NCBI GenBank assembly: GCA_003215335.1
Contig: QCKM01000003.1
Coordinates: 94,001 to 158,000 of the forward strand
From: Prochlorococcus sp. AG-409-P01
GTDB taxonomy: Bacteria > Cyanobacteriota > Cyanobacteriia > PCC-6307 > Cyanobiaceae
Direction: 5' to 3'
DNA: 64,000 nt
In this document: piece by piece, positions 55,802 through 64,000 of the stretch
Numbering within the stretch: the first letter of the stretch is position 1
How the letters are laid out: each line of letters opens with the position of its first letter
Notes under the pieces: generated by a model
The model's input: only the letters and a program-made list of their open reading frames with translations
The model's database searches: none
What the model was told of the DNA's origin: nothing
Position numbers and translations under genes: made by a program

Positions 55802-58135
55802 ATGCTTAATTCCATTTCCACCCTGGATGCCCTACAGACCGATGAGGTTTGTGATGGAACCCTTTGTGGTAGCCCTGAGTTGAGAGCAAATCCGATCAGT
55901 AGTGTGGATGATTATGGAATTCCTTTGCCAGATTGGTTACGTGAGTGTTTGGAGAAAATCCCTCCCGGCTTAGGACAGAGTTGTCCAACTGATCAAGAGG
56001 CATTGCTGGCCAGAGCGTTTGATTTAGCTTTTCAGTTGCATGAGGGTCAGTTTCGAGCGAGTGGTGATCCATATATTGTGCATCCCGTAGCAGTCGCAGA
56101 TCTCTTACGGGGTATTGGAGCCAGTGGAAGTGTTGTAGCGGCTGGCTTTTTGCATGATGTTGTGGAGGATACTGATGTTACCCCTGAACAATTGGAAGGG
56201 TATTTTGGTTGTGAAGTAAGGAGTTTGGTGGAAGGTGTCACCAAACTCGGTGGTATTCATTTCACAAACCGGACTGAGGCTCAGGCAGAAAATCTTCGCA
56301 AGATGTTTTTGGCCATGGCTAGTGATATACGAGTGGTGCTCGTTAAGTTGGCAGACAGGCTTCACAATATGAGGACTCTCGGTTCACTGCAAATCGACAA
56401 ACAACAGCGAATCGCTAGAGAAACTCGTGAAATTTATGCTCCTCTAGCCAATCGACTTGGTATTGGTAAGTTCAAATGGGAGTTGGAAGATCTTGCTTTC
56501 AAGCTCCTGGAGCCAGAAGAATTTCGTGAGATTCAACAAGAAGTTGCAACCAAAAGAAGTGAAAGAGAAGAGCGTTTGGCTACAACAGTTCGTCTCTTGA
56601 GAGAAAGCCTTTCGTCTGCTGGCCTGGATAACTGTGAAGTGAGTGGTAGGCCTAAGCATCTCTACGGAATTTGGTCCAAGATGCAGCGACAGCAAAAAGC
56701 TTTTCATGAGATTTTTGATGTCGCTGCTTTAAGGATTATTACCCCTAGTGTGGAAACTTGTTATCGAGCACTTGCAGTAGTGCATGACACTTTTAGACCT
56801 ATACCTGGTCGGTTTAAGGATTATATTGGCTTGCCTAAACCAAATGGATATCAATCGTTGCATACGGCGGTAATAGGTCGCCATCGTCCAATTGAAGTTC
56901 AGATACGGACGTCAGAGATGCATCAAGTGGCAGAATTTGGCATTGCTGCCCATTGGAAATATAAAGAAGGAGGTTCTCCAGCGGCCGGGGATGCTGAGCG
57001 CTTCAATTGGCTTCGACAATTAGTTGAATGGCAACAAGAAGGAGGTAATGATGACCATAATGACTACTTGGCATCAATTAAGGAGGATTTGTTTGATGAA
57101 GAGGTTTTTGTTTTTACTCCTAAAGGTGACGTGGTTGGATTGCGGAAAGACTCAACAGCAGTAGATTTCGCTTATAGAATTCATTCTGAAGTTGGGAATC
57201 ATTGTCATGGAGTTCGTATTAATGACCGTATTTGCTCACTTTCAACTCGTCTGAAGAATGGCGATTTTGTCCAGGTTCTGACTAGTAATGCGGCTCATCC
57301 TAGTCTGGATTGGTTGAACTTTGTAGCGACACCAACAGCACGTAATCGTATTCGTCAATGGTATAAACGCAGTCATCGTGATGAGACAATTCAACGTGGT
57401 AAAGATCTTTTGGAACGTGAGTTAGGGCGGAATGGTTTTGATGCATTGCTCAGTAGTGATGCAATGACAAGGGTGGCAGAACGTTGCAATGTTCAAACTA
57501 CTGAGGACTTGCTTGCGGCTCTTGGTTTTGGAGCTGTGACGTTGCAGCAGACACTAAATCGTTTAAGGGAAGAGATTCGGCTGCAAACTGTAGAACCTGA
57601 GCAGACAATGAGTAATGCTGATGTTGCCAAACATCTTGTCGCCCATGCATCGGAAGTTAATTCCTCGAAATCTTCTTTAGTTGAAGGGGTCCCAATTCTT
57701 GGAGTAGAGGGACTTGATTATCGATTTGGTGGTTGTTGCAGCCCGTTACCTGGTGAATTGATTTTGGGAACCGTTGCATTGGGTAATCATGGGATTACTA
57801 TTCATCGACAAGATTGTGCCAATATTTCATCAATACCTACAGAAAGACGCTTGCCTGTCAGATGGAATCACGCAAATGTTCTTGATGGTGACAGGTTCCC
57901 TATTCAGTTACGCATTGAGGTAATTGATCGAGTTGGAATCTTAAAAGATATCCTAATGCGCCTTTCTGATAACAGGATTAATGTCAGTGATGCTCAAGTG
58001 AAGACAGCTTTTGGGAAACCTGCTCGCATAGACCTTCGTGTAGAACTTAGTAGTGCGGCTCAGCTAGCTACAACTATGGATCAAATTAGATCAATGGCAG
58101 ATGTTTTGGATATTGCTCGTGTGGGATTTGGGTAG
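55802..58135 (+). CDS. rsh: (p)ppGpp synthetase/hydrolase (RelA/SpoT homologue)
   Basis: A 777-residue bifunctional stringent-response enzyme. The hydrolase HD domain is complete: DPYIVHPVAVADLL, AGFLHDVVEDT and LVKLADRLHNMRTLG. The synthetase domain has GRPKHLYGIWSKM, RFKDYIGLPKPNGYQSLHTAV and the EVQIRT segment. TGS follows (VFVFTPKGDVVGLRKDSTAVDFAY), then a zinc-type region (GGCCSPLPGE) and a C-terminal ACT domain (IDRVGILKDILMRLSDN). The intact HD motif predicts hydrolase activity as well as synthesis. Confidence 0.96.
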   Translation: MLNSISTLDALQTDEVCDGTLCGSPELRANPISSVDDYGIPLPDWLRECLEKIPPGLGQSCPTDQEALLARAFDLAFQLHEGQFRASGDPYIVHPVAVADLLRGIGASGSVVAAGFLHDVVEDTDVTPEQLEGYFGCEVRSLVEGVTKLGGIHFTNRTEAQAENLRKMFLAMASDIRVVLVKLADRLHNMRTLGSLQIDKQQRIARETREIYAPLANRLGIGKFKWELEDLAFKLLEPEEFREIQQEVATKRSEREERLATTVRLLRESLSSAGLDNCEVSGRPKHLYGIWSKMQRQQKAFHEIFDVAALRIITPSVETCYRALAVVHDTFRPIPGRFKDYIGLPKPNGYQSLHTAVIGRHRPIEVQIRTSEMHQVAEFGIAAHWKYKEGGSPAAGDAERFNWLRQLVEWQQEGGNDDHNDYLASIKEDLFDEEVFVFTPKGDVVGLRKDSTAVDFAYRIHSEVGNHCHGVRINDRICSLSTRLKNGDFVQVLTSNAAHPSLDWLNFVATPTARNRIRQWYKRSHRDETIQRGKDLLERELGRNGFDALLSSDAMTRVAERCNVQTTEDLLAALGFGAVTLQQTLNRLREEIRLQTVEPEQTMSNADVAKHLVAHASEVNSSKSSLVEGVPILGVEGLDYRFGGCCSPLPGELILGTVALGNHGITIHRQDCANISSIPTERRLPVRWNHANVLDGDRFPIQLRIEVIDRVGILKDILMRLSDNRINVSDAQVKTAFGKPARIDLRVELSSAAQLATTMDQIRSMADVLDIARVGFG

Positions 58136-58172
58136 GACTATTAATGGGAAATCAATAGAAGTACTAGGAGCG

Positions 58173-58661
58173 TTATTTACCTTTTCTCTTGGACCTATTC
58201 AATTTTAATTTCTTGAATTTTGCCTTTACGAGTATGTAGTAGGTAAGTGAACCTGTAATTAGTGCGGCAATTGCACCAACTAAAGTTGAGCCTATTAAAA
58301 GGCGACTAGTGATGTTAAAACCTTGTTCCCATATGGCATCGTATTGTCCGTGACTGAGCTGTAACGATGTTTTTTTACAGTGCAGAAAGCTGCAACCAAC
58401 TTGATAGTTAAACCAGTAGAGAGGTAAATAGGTTAAGGGATTACTAATCCATGTTGCAGCGGCAGCCAGGAGGTGATTGCCACGTAGAAAACTTGCCAAC
58501 GCTATACCCATTAGGCTTTGTAAGCCGAAGAAAGGGAAGCAGCCGCTAAAAACACCAGCGGCTATTCCACGAGCTCTTTGTCCAGGAGTGCCTTTTTGGT
58601 GCCATAGCCAGATGAACCACTGGAGTAAACGCTTACTTAGTACCTTGAGGATCTTGATCAT
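58173..58661 (-). CDS. DUF2062 membrane protein
   Basis: A 162-residue inner-membrane protein with three hydrophobic segments. The DUF2062 core is GTPGQRARGIAAGVFSGCFPFFGLQ, ALASFLRGNHLLAAAATWISNPLTYLPLYWFNYQVGC. The GxxxGxxxG-type first half and the NPLT-x-x-P loop are typical. The tail is basic (KAKFKKLKLNRSKRKGK). The function is unknown; it is sometimes near polysaccharide genes. It is convergent with rsh and divergent from mnmE. Confidence 0.87.
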   Translation of the reverse strand: MIKILKVLSKRLLQWFIWLWHQKGTPGQRARGIAAGVFSGCFPFFGLQSLMGIALASFLRGNHLLAAAATWISNPLTYLPLYWFNYQVGCSFLHCKKTSLQLSHGQYDAIWEQGFNITSRLLIGSTLVGAIAALITGSLTYYILVKAKFKKLKLNRSKRKGK

Positions 58662-58729
58662 CGAGAGCCTCAGGTTGACATCATTTACAAGTTTTAATTG
58701 ATCGTAGGAAGGACCGCAGAGTTTTGTTT

Positions 58730-60124
58730 ATGTCTTTGTTTTCCAATAACCAAGATACGATTGCTGCAATTGCTACGGCAGTATCAGCTGCTCAAGGGGG
58801 GATTGCTGTAGTACGCATATCAGGCCCTCAGTCCGAAGTTGTTGCACGTCGTGTGGTTTCTATACCTGGGGAACAGGCCTGGGAAAGCCATCGCGTTTTA
58901 TATGGGCATGTTGTAGATGCTTCAACTAAGGAAAATATCGATGAGGTGTTGATTTTGATCATGAAAGCACCAAGGAGTTTTACTGGTGAGGACACAGTTG
59001 AGATCCAATGCCACGGTGGCTTGATAGTTGTTCAACAGATACTTGAGTGTGTATTGCAGCAGCAAGGGGTGAGACGTGCTTTACCTGGCGAGTTCAGTCA
59101 GCGTGCTGTTTTGAATGGTCGTCTTGAGCTCACTAGAGCAGAAGCAATCAGTGATCTTGTTAGTGCAAGGAGTAGACGAGCTGCAAAGCTCGCGAAAGCT
59201 GGGATGGATGGAGGTATTCAACGACGTATAACTTCTCTTCGCAATAGGTTGCTTGATCAGTTGAGTGAGCTGGAAGCGCGAGTTGATTTTGAGGAGGATT
59301 TACCTCTTCTTGATAGAGAGAGTCTTTTGATTGAACTTTTGGCTGTGAAAAAAGATCTTTTGATTTTGATTGAAGATGCGAAGAGGGCAGCCTTAGTTAG
59401 GAAAGGATTGAGGGTTGCGTTGGTTGGCCGACCAAATGTTGGGAAGAGTTCATTGTTGAACCGGTTGAGTCGGCTTGAACGTGCCATCGTCACAGATATA
59501 CCTGGTACGACAAGGGATTTGCTTGAGAGTGAAATTGTCTTATCTGGAGTGCCAATTACGTTATTAGATACTGCTGGGATTCGTGCAACGGATGATGCCT
59601 TAGAAAATCTTGGCATTGATCGTAGCTATAAGGCTTTAGCTTCTGCAGATGTAGTGCTCTTCATTTTTGATTTAACTTTGGGTTGGACTGATGATGATCA
59701 GGCACTCTTTCACAATCTTCCTGATGATGTCTCGATCCTGTTAGTTGGGAACAAGATTGATTTAAATCGTTCTTCCAAGAACTCTGTTCTCAATCACGAT
59801 CTCCCAGAAAACCTTGCTTTAGCACGTGTCAGTGCAATGACTGGTGAAGGAGAACAAGAGTTGGTTAATGCCCTTCTAAAAGCTTGTGGCAGCAGTGACT
59901 CTGAGGGATTGTTGTTGGCTCTTAATCAACGACAGTGTGACCTTGCAGAGTTGGCAGCAGAGGCTTTGGGTCGAAGTCAGGAAGTTGCGGAGCATAATTT
60001 GCCATGGGATTTTTGGACAATCGATTTGCGTCAAGCAATTGGTTACTTAGGTGAAATCACTGGTGATGAGTTGACTGAAGAAGTCCTTGACCGCATCTTT
60101 TCACGTTTTTGTATTGGGAAGTGA
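58730..60124 (+). CDS. mnmE: tRNA modification GTPase MnmE
   Basis: 464 residues from ATG 58730; a TTG two codons upstream is less likely. MnmE, with MnmG, makes the 5-carboxymethylaminomethyl group on wobble uridine. The N-terminal formyl-THF-binding domain has TIAAIATAVSAAQGGIAVVRISG. The G domain shows G1 GRPNVGKSSLLNRL, G3 DTAG and G4 NKID. The C-terminal FCIGK (Cys) is the conserved end. A short AGGAAGG stretch precedes the start. Confidence 0.96.
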   Translation: MSLFSNNQDTIAAIATAVSAAQGGIAVVRISGPQSEVVARRVVSIPGEQAWESHRVLYGHVVDASTKENIDEVLILIMKAPRSFTGEDTVEIQCHGGLIVVQQILECVLQQQGVRRALPGEFSQRAVLNGRLELTRAEAISDLVSARSRRAAKLAKAGMDGGIQRRITSLRNRLLDQLSELEARVDFEEDLPLLDRESLLIELLAVKKDLLILIEDAKRAALVRKGLRVALVGRPNVGKSSLLNRLSRLERAIVTDIPGTTRDLLESEIVLSGVPITLLDTAGIRATDDALENLGIDRSYKALASADVVLFIFDLTLGWTDDDQALFHNLPDDVSILLVGNKIDLNRSSKNSVLNHDLPENLALARVSAMTGEGEQELVNALLKACGSSDSEGLLLALNQRQCDLAELAAEALGRSQEVAEHNLPWDFWTIDLRQAIGYLGEITGDELTEEVLDRIFSRFCIGK

Positions 60125-60194
60125 ATTAGTTTGATGGCTTCTTATCCTCTGACTGCATAGGCTTATAGCAAGTTTCGTTTTTTTTCTAAGCGTT

Positions 60195-61070
60195 GTGGAT
60201 TTATTTGCTCCTGCGCTGTATAGACATTTAGATAGTTGGTTAGATGAGGATATTGGTAGAGGTGATCTGACGGGTGCAGCTCTTCGCAATTGTCATGGAT
60301 CTGCTTATTGGGTTGCAAAACAAGCAGGGATTTTCTGTGGTGGGCAATTAGTAGAAAGGCTGTTTAAACGCTTAGATCTAGCGATCAATGTACGTTTGCA
60401 AGTTGGTGAGGGAAAGAGAGTAAGTGTTGGGCAACACATTTTGGAGTTAGAAGGTCCTGCCGCTGCATTAGTTGCAGGAGAACGCACTGCACTGAATTTG
60501 GCTATGCGTTTGTCTGGTATCGCTACAGCAACGTCCACACTTGTTTCAGAATTGTCCGGCACCTCTGTCCGACTTGCGGATACCCGCAAGACCACACCAG
60601 GTTTGCGGACGTTAGAAAAATATGCTTTCCGTTGTGGCGGCGGTATTAATCATCGGTTTGGGCTTGATCATGCGGCTATGCTCAAGGAAAATCACATTGC
60701 ATGGGCTGGTGGCATAGAAGCTGCTTTTGCTGCTGTCAGGAAACATGCTCCTTGGCCTAGCCGAATTATTGTGGAAGCAGAAACTCCTGAACAGGCTGAG
60801 CAGGCAGTACGTGTAGGTGCTGATGGAGTTCTTTTAGATGAAATGTCTTATCAAGTGATTCAAACACTTGTACCTAAGTTGCGTGAGATTGTTCAAACTG
60901 GATTGAGTCGTGGAGGATCCGGTCAGGTCTTTTTAGAGGCTTCTGGTGTAGATCCCCGCTTTATAAGGGCCTATGCCTCTACAGGAATTGATTTTATTTC
61001 TACTAGTGCGCCAATGACTCGCAGTCCTTGGCTTGATATCAGCATGCGTTTTGATAATGCTGATGCATGA
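60195..61070 (+). CDS. nadC: Nicotinate-nucleotide pyrophosphorylase (quinolinate phosphoribosyltransferase)
   Basis: A 291-residue NadC with GTG start. It converts quinolinate and PRPP to nicotinate mononucleotide in NAD synthesis. Blocks are LDEDIGRGDLTGAAL, LEGPAAALVAGERTALNLAMRLSGIATAT, LADTRKTTPGLRTLEKYA, LKENHIAWAGG, VEAETPEQAEQAV and VFLEASGVDPRFIRAYASTGIDFIS. It is separated from argS by 64 bp on the same strand. Confidence 0.96.
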   Translation: MDLFAPALYRHLDSWLDEDIGRGDLTGAALRNCHGSAYWVAKQAGIFCGGQLVERLFKRLDLAINVRLQVGEGKRVSVGQHILELEGPAAALVAGERTALNLAMRLSGIATATSTLVSELSGTSVRLADTRKTTPGLRTLEKYAFRCGGGINHRFGLDHAAMLKENHIAWAGGIEAAFAAVRKHAPWPSRIIVEAETPEQAEQAVRVGADGVLLDEMSYQVIQTLVPKLREIVQTGLSRGGSGQVFLEASGVDPRFIRAYASTGIDFISTSAPMTRSPWLDISMRFDNADA

Positions 61071-61134
61071 GAATTGTTCAGCTTTCAACAAATGATTCGA
61101 GTCTCTGAAATCACTCTGCGCCTGATTAGTTCTC

Positions 61135-62946
61135 ATGATTAGTTTGTCAAATGCACTAGAAGAAAAACTAAAAGCTGCTCTTGAGAAGGCATTCTCTGTC
61201 GCATCAGAGCCCGCGGGTAGTGCAAGGATATCGCTAGACCCTCAATTAGTTACTGCAAGCAAGCCTGAATTTGGTGATTTTCAAGCTAATTGCGCACTCG
61301 CTTTGGCTAAGTCTTTAAAGGAATCTCCTCGTGCGATTGCATCTTTGATTGTTGATCAGTTAAATGCCGACAAGTCTTTTTTAAGACTTTGTGAGCCGCC
61401 TCAGATCGCTGGACCAGGTTTTATCAATTTCACCATTCGTTCAGAATGCTTAATCGAAGAATTGCGGAAACGTTTGATAGATAAGCGGCTTGGAGTACAT
61501 CTTGTTGATGAAGCACTCCCTCGTGAAAAGCTCGGCACTGTTGTGGTCGATTTCTCTAGTCCGAATATTGCTAAAGAAATGCATGTTGGACATTTACGTT
61601 CAACAATTATTGGTGACTCAATATCAAGGGTGCTGGAATTCCGTGGCTACCGAGTTCTCAGGTTGAATCACATTGGTGATTGGGGAACTCAGTTTGGAAT
61701 GTTGATAACTTATCTAAAGGATGTTGCGCCAGAGGCTTTGGAAAGACCTGATGCTGTTGACTTGGGTGACTTGGTTGTTTTTTATCGCAAAGCAAAGCAA
61801 CGTTTTGATGAAGATAGTCTTTTTCAGAAGAATGCTCGTGAGGAGGTGGTTCGACTTCAGAGAGGAGAGACATTATCTAAAAAAGCTTGGGGTTTGATTT
61901 GTCATCAATCACGTCGAGAATTCCAAAAGATCTATGATCAGCTGGATGTTCAATTGACTGAACGAGGAGAGTCTTTCTATAATCCATTACTACATAAAGT
62001 AGTGAATGATTTAGATGATTGCGGTCTTTTGGTTGTTGACTCTGGTGCGAAGTGCGTTTTTCTTGAGGAGACTTTTGGTAAAGATGGCAAAGCTTTACCT
62101 GTGATTGTTCAAAAGAGTGATGGTGGTTTTAATTATGCAACTACAGATCTAGCAGCTATTAGATATCGTTTTGGAGAGGTGCCTGAAGGCGACGGTGCCC
62201 AACGAGTGATATATGTCACAGATGCTGGACAGGCTAATCATTTTTCAGGGGTTTTTGAGGTGGCTAGGCGAGCCAAATGGATTCCTCCTGATTGCAATTT
62301 AGAGCATGTTCCTTTTGGTTTAGTACAGGGTGAAGATGGGAAAAAACTTAAAACCAGATCGGGAGAAACTATTCGTCTTCGTGATTTATTAGATGAAGCA
62401 ATTCAGAGAGCAAAGGTCGATTTGTGTCGACGATTAGATGAGGAAGGGCGTCAGGAGGATGAAACTTTTATTGAGCAAGTATCTGCCACAGTTGGTTTGG
62501 CAGCAGTTAAATATGCCGATTTAAGCCAGAACAGGATAACCAATTATCAATTTAGCTTTGATCGTATGCTCGCGCTTCAAGGCAATACGGCTCCTTACTT
62601 GTTGTATGCCTTTGTACGCATTGCTGGGATCGCACGAAAGGGTGGAGATCTTCAAGCACATATCGATAAAATTGAGTTCAATCAAGATGAGGAGTGGGCT
62701 TTACTTAAACAGCTCTTGAGGTTTGATGAAGTCATAGTTCAAGTTGAGGAGGAACTACTCCCTAACCGCTTGTGTAATTACTTGTTTGAGTTGAGCCAGA
62801 CCTTTAATCGTTTTTATGATCAGATACCTGTATTAAAGGTAGAGGAGCCAATTCGTAGTTCAAGGCTAGCGATTTGTAGGCTGACTGCTGATACTCTCAA
62901 ATTAGGACTTGGTTTGCTTGGTATCCCAACTCTGGAGAGGATGTGA
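61135..62946 (+). CDS. argS: Arginyl-tRNA synthetase
   Basis: A 603-residue class I synthetase. The N-terminal additional domain (about 1-110) precedes the HIGH-type motif in [26 protein letters not shown] follows, then the KMSKS-equivalent [12 protein letters not shown], a variant normal for ArgRS. The anticodon-binding domain starts near [21 protein letters not shown] and ends in [16 protein letters not shown]. Its stop overlaps the next gene as TGATG. Confidence 0.96.
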   Translation: MISLSNALEEKLKAALEKAFSVASEPAGSARISLDPQLVTASKPEFGDFQANCALALAKSLKESPRAIASLIVDQLNADKSFLRLCEPPQIAGPGFINFTIRSECLIEELRKRLIDKRLGVHLVDEALPREKLGTVVVDFSSPNIAKEMHVGHLRSTIIGDSISRVLEFRGYRVLRLNHIGDWGTQFGMLITYLKDVAPEALERPDAVDLGDLVVFYRKAKQRFDEDSLFQKNAREEVVRLQRGETLSKKAWGLICHQSRREFQKIYDQLDVQLTERGESFYNPLLHKVVNDLDDCGLLVVDSGAKCVFLEETFGKDGKALPVIVQKSDGGFNYATTDLAAIRYRFGEVPEGDGAQRVIYVTDAGQANHFSGVFEVARRAKWIPPDCNLEHVPFGLVQGEDGKKLKTRSGETIRLRDLLDEAIQRAKVDLCRRLDEEGRQEDETFIEQVSATVGLAAVKYADLSQNRITNYQFSFDRMLALQGNTAPYLLYAFVRIAGIARKGGDLQAHIDKIEFNQDEEWALLKQLLRFDEVIVQVEEELLPNRLCNYLFELSQTFNRFYDQIPVLKVEEPIRSSRLAICRLTADTLKLGLGLLGIPTLERM

Positions 62947-64000
62947 TGGGCAATGTAGGTAGGCCGTTGTCTTTTGGATTTCCACTACCTCGTGATGAGG
63001 TGGAGAATCTTGAGCCTTATCGAGCTCCTCTTGAGGGTCGTCGAAACCTATTGCGTCTCGACTTTAATGAGAACACTCTTGGACCTAGCCCAAGAGTGTT
63101 AGATGCTCTTAGGAAAATCTCAGCCAATGAGATTGCTATTTACCCAGAGTATGACGGTTTAAGGGAGCTCGTGATTGAAAATCTGTTTTCTTGTGGACTT
63201 CAAACATCTTTACTTCCTGAACAGGTAGGTCTTTTTAATGGTGTTGATGCAGCGATCCATTCTATTTTTCATTCATATGGTGATCGTGGTGATCAATTGC
63301 TAACAACCATTCCTACTTTTGGTTATTACACACCTTGCGCTCAAATGCAGGGTATGGAAATAGTAGCTATCCCGTATCAAGAAAAAGATTTTTGTTTTCC
63401 TCTAAAGCAGATTCGTGATGCATTGATGAAGAAGCCTAGGCTTTTATTTATATGCAATCCAAATAATCCTACTGGCACGAGATTGCCACCTGAAGAAATT
63501 ATTGAATTAGCAAGTTCCTTCTCTGAAACATTGTTTGTTGTTGATGAATTATATGAAGCATTTACTGGAGATAGTGTTTTGCCTTTGGTTGATTTCAACA
63601 CGACACCTAATCTTTTAGCACTTCGATCTCTTTCTAAGACAGCAGGGTTGGCCGGGTTGCGTATAGGCTTCGCTGTTGGGGCTGCTGAGGTGGTGGACAG
63701 AGTTAGTCGTGTCACTGGACCTTATGATGTCAATGGCTTTGCAGTTGCTGCTGCTTGTGCTGCTTTGTTGGACCAGCCATATACAGATGCGTATGTTGCA
63801 GAGGTGTTAAAGGCTAAGGAATGGATCAAAGCTGAGTTAGCAGCTAATGGGATTCGATACCATATGGATGGAGGTAATTATTTTTTACTTTGGCCGGATC
63901 GGAATGCCACTGAAATTGAGTCTTTGCTTAGAGCTAAAGGAATTCTTGTGAGAGATATGTCGCATAAACCTCTAATTGAGGGAGCTATACGAGTAAGTAT
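62946..64000 (+). CDS. HisC-like class I/II aminotransferase, truncated by the window end
   Basis: The frame starts at ATG 62946, overlapping the argS TGA by one base, and stays open to base 64000 (about 351 codons). PLP-fold motifs are LDFNENTLGPSPRVLDAL, CNPNNPTGTRLP, LFVVDELYEAFTGD and the Schiff-base lysine in LRSLSKTAGLAGLRIGF. The N-E-N-x-x-G-P-S opening is typical of histidinol-phosphate aminotransferase, but picocyanobacteria also carry HisC-like paralogues with other substrates, so hisC is not asserted. It is a different branch from the CobC-like gene at 47532. Confidence 0.88.
   Translation, partial: MGNVGRPLSFGFPLPRDEVENLEPYRAPLEGRRNLLRLDFNENTLGPSPRVLDALRKISANEIAIYPEYDGLRELVIENLFSCGLQTSLLPEQVGLFNGVDAAIHSIFHSYGDRGDQLLTTIPTFGYYTPCAQMQGMEIVAIPYQEKDFCFPLKQIRDALMKKPRLLFICNPNNPTGTRLPPEEIIELASSFSETLFVVDELYEAFTGDSVLPLVDFNTTPNLLALRSLSKTAGLAGLRIGFAVGAAEVVDRVSRVTGPYDVNGFAVAAACAALLDQPYTDAYVAEVLKAKEWIKAELAANGIRYHMDGGNYFLLWPDRNATEIESLLRAKGILVRDMSHKPLIEGAIRVS

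Overview
The window is one continuous, gene-dense piece of a cyanobacterial chromosome, most likely from a marine picocyanobacterium of the Prochlorococcus/Synechococcus group. The evidence is indirect because no photosystem, carboxysome or rRNA genes are present. It rests on the Flv1/Flv3 flavodiiron pair, a cyanobacterial-style second ClpB, biosynthetic arginine decarboxylase, a DUF3104 protein, a very compact layout, and core gene orders recalled from Prochlorococcus (flv-alaS-speA-ndk-thiO-gatB-coaE-argJ and clpB-secE-nusG-rplKAJL). Base composition looks moderate in core genes and clearly AT-rich between about 23.9 and 31.6 kb. No tRNA, rRNA, CRISPR array, transposase or integrase was seen.

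Layout. 0-2 kb: 3' end of gcvP, two small lineage-specific genes and an FMN reductase. 2-9 kb: flv3-flv1 downstream of a complete TRAP transporter (dctP-dctQ-dctM), all on the minus strand with short gaps. 9-13.6 kb: a minus-strand operon of a SNF2 ATPase, a SWIM zinc-finger protein and a MEKHLA-domain protein. 14-23.9 kb: core metabolism (alaS, speA, ndk, thiO, gatB, coaE, argJ). 23.9-33 kb: an AT-rich accessory island. 33-35 kb: small lineage-specific genes. 35-64 kb: core genes again (ABC1 kinase, eno, gloA, clpB2, secE-nusG-rplKAJL, rnhA, pyrD, a CobC-like aminotransferase, murG, pgk, usp, rbgA, rlu, a double-ATPase ABC protein, rsh, mnmE, nadC, argS and a truncated HisC-like aminotransferase).

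The best candidate for an undescribed system is in the island. A shortened acetyl-CoA-synthetase-like adenylating enzyme, a one-domain acyl carrier protein and a DltB-like MBOAT O-acyltransferase sit head to tail. Next to them is a membrane-anchored SGNH protein on the opposite strand. This is the parts list of the Dlt D-alanylation pathway, but with an Acs-type ligase in a lineage with a Gram-negative-type envelope. Across a divergent promoter carrying a 13-bp inverted repeat are a 53-residue DUF5989/SxtK-like membrane protein, a second SGNH protein and a probable surface-carbohydrate protein. I infer an envelope-glycan O-acylation locus.

The second notable signal is in the secE coding sequence. 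Two tandem 36-bp units each form a perfect palindrome (14- and 16-bp arms around one base). The units differ at three stem positions, and all three differences are compensated in the opposite arm although the encoded residues change. This suggests constraint or templated copying at the nucleic-acid level.

Regulatory signals include a near-consensus cyanobacterial LexA box just before the DUF3104 gene, an L10-type leader before rplJ, and a strong terminator after rplL.
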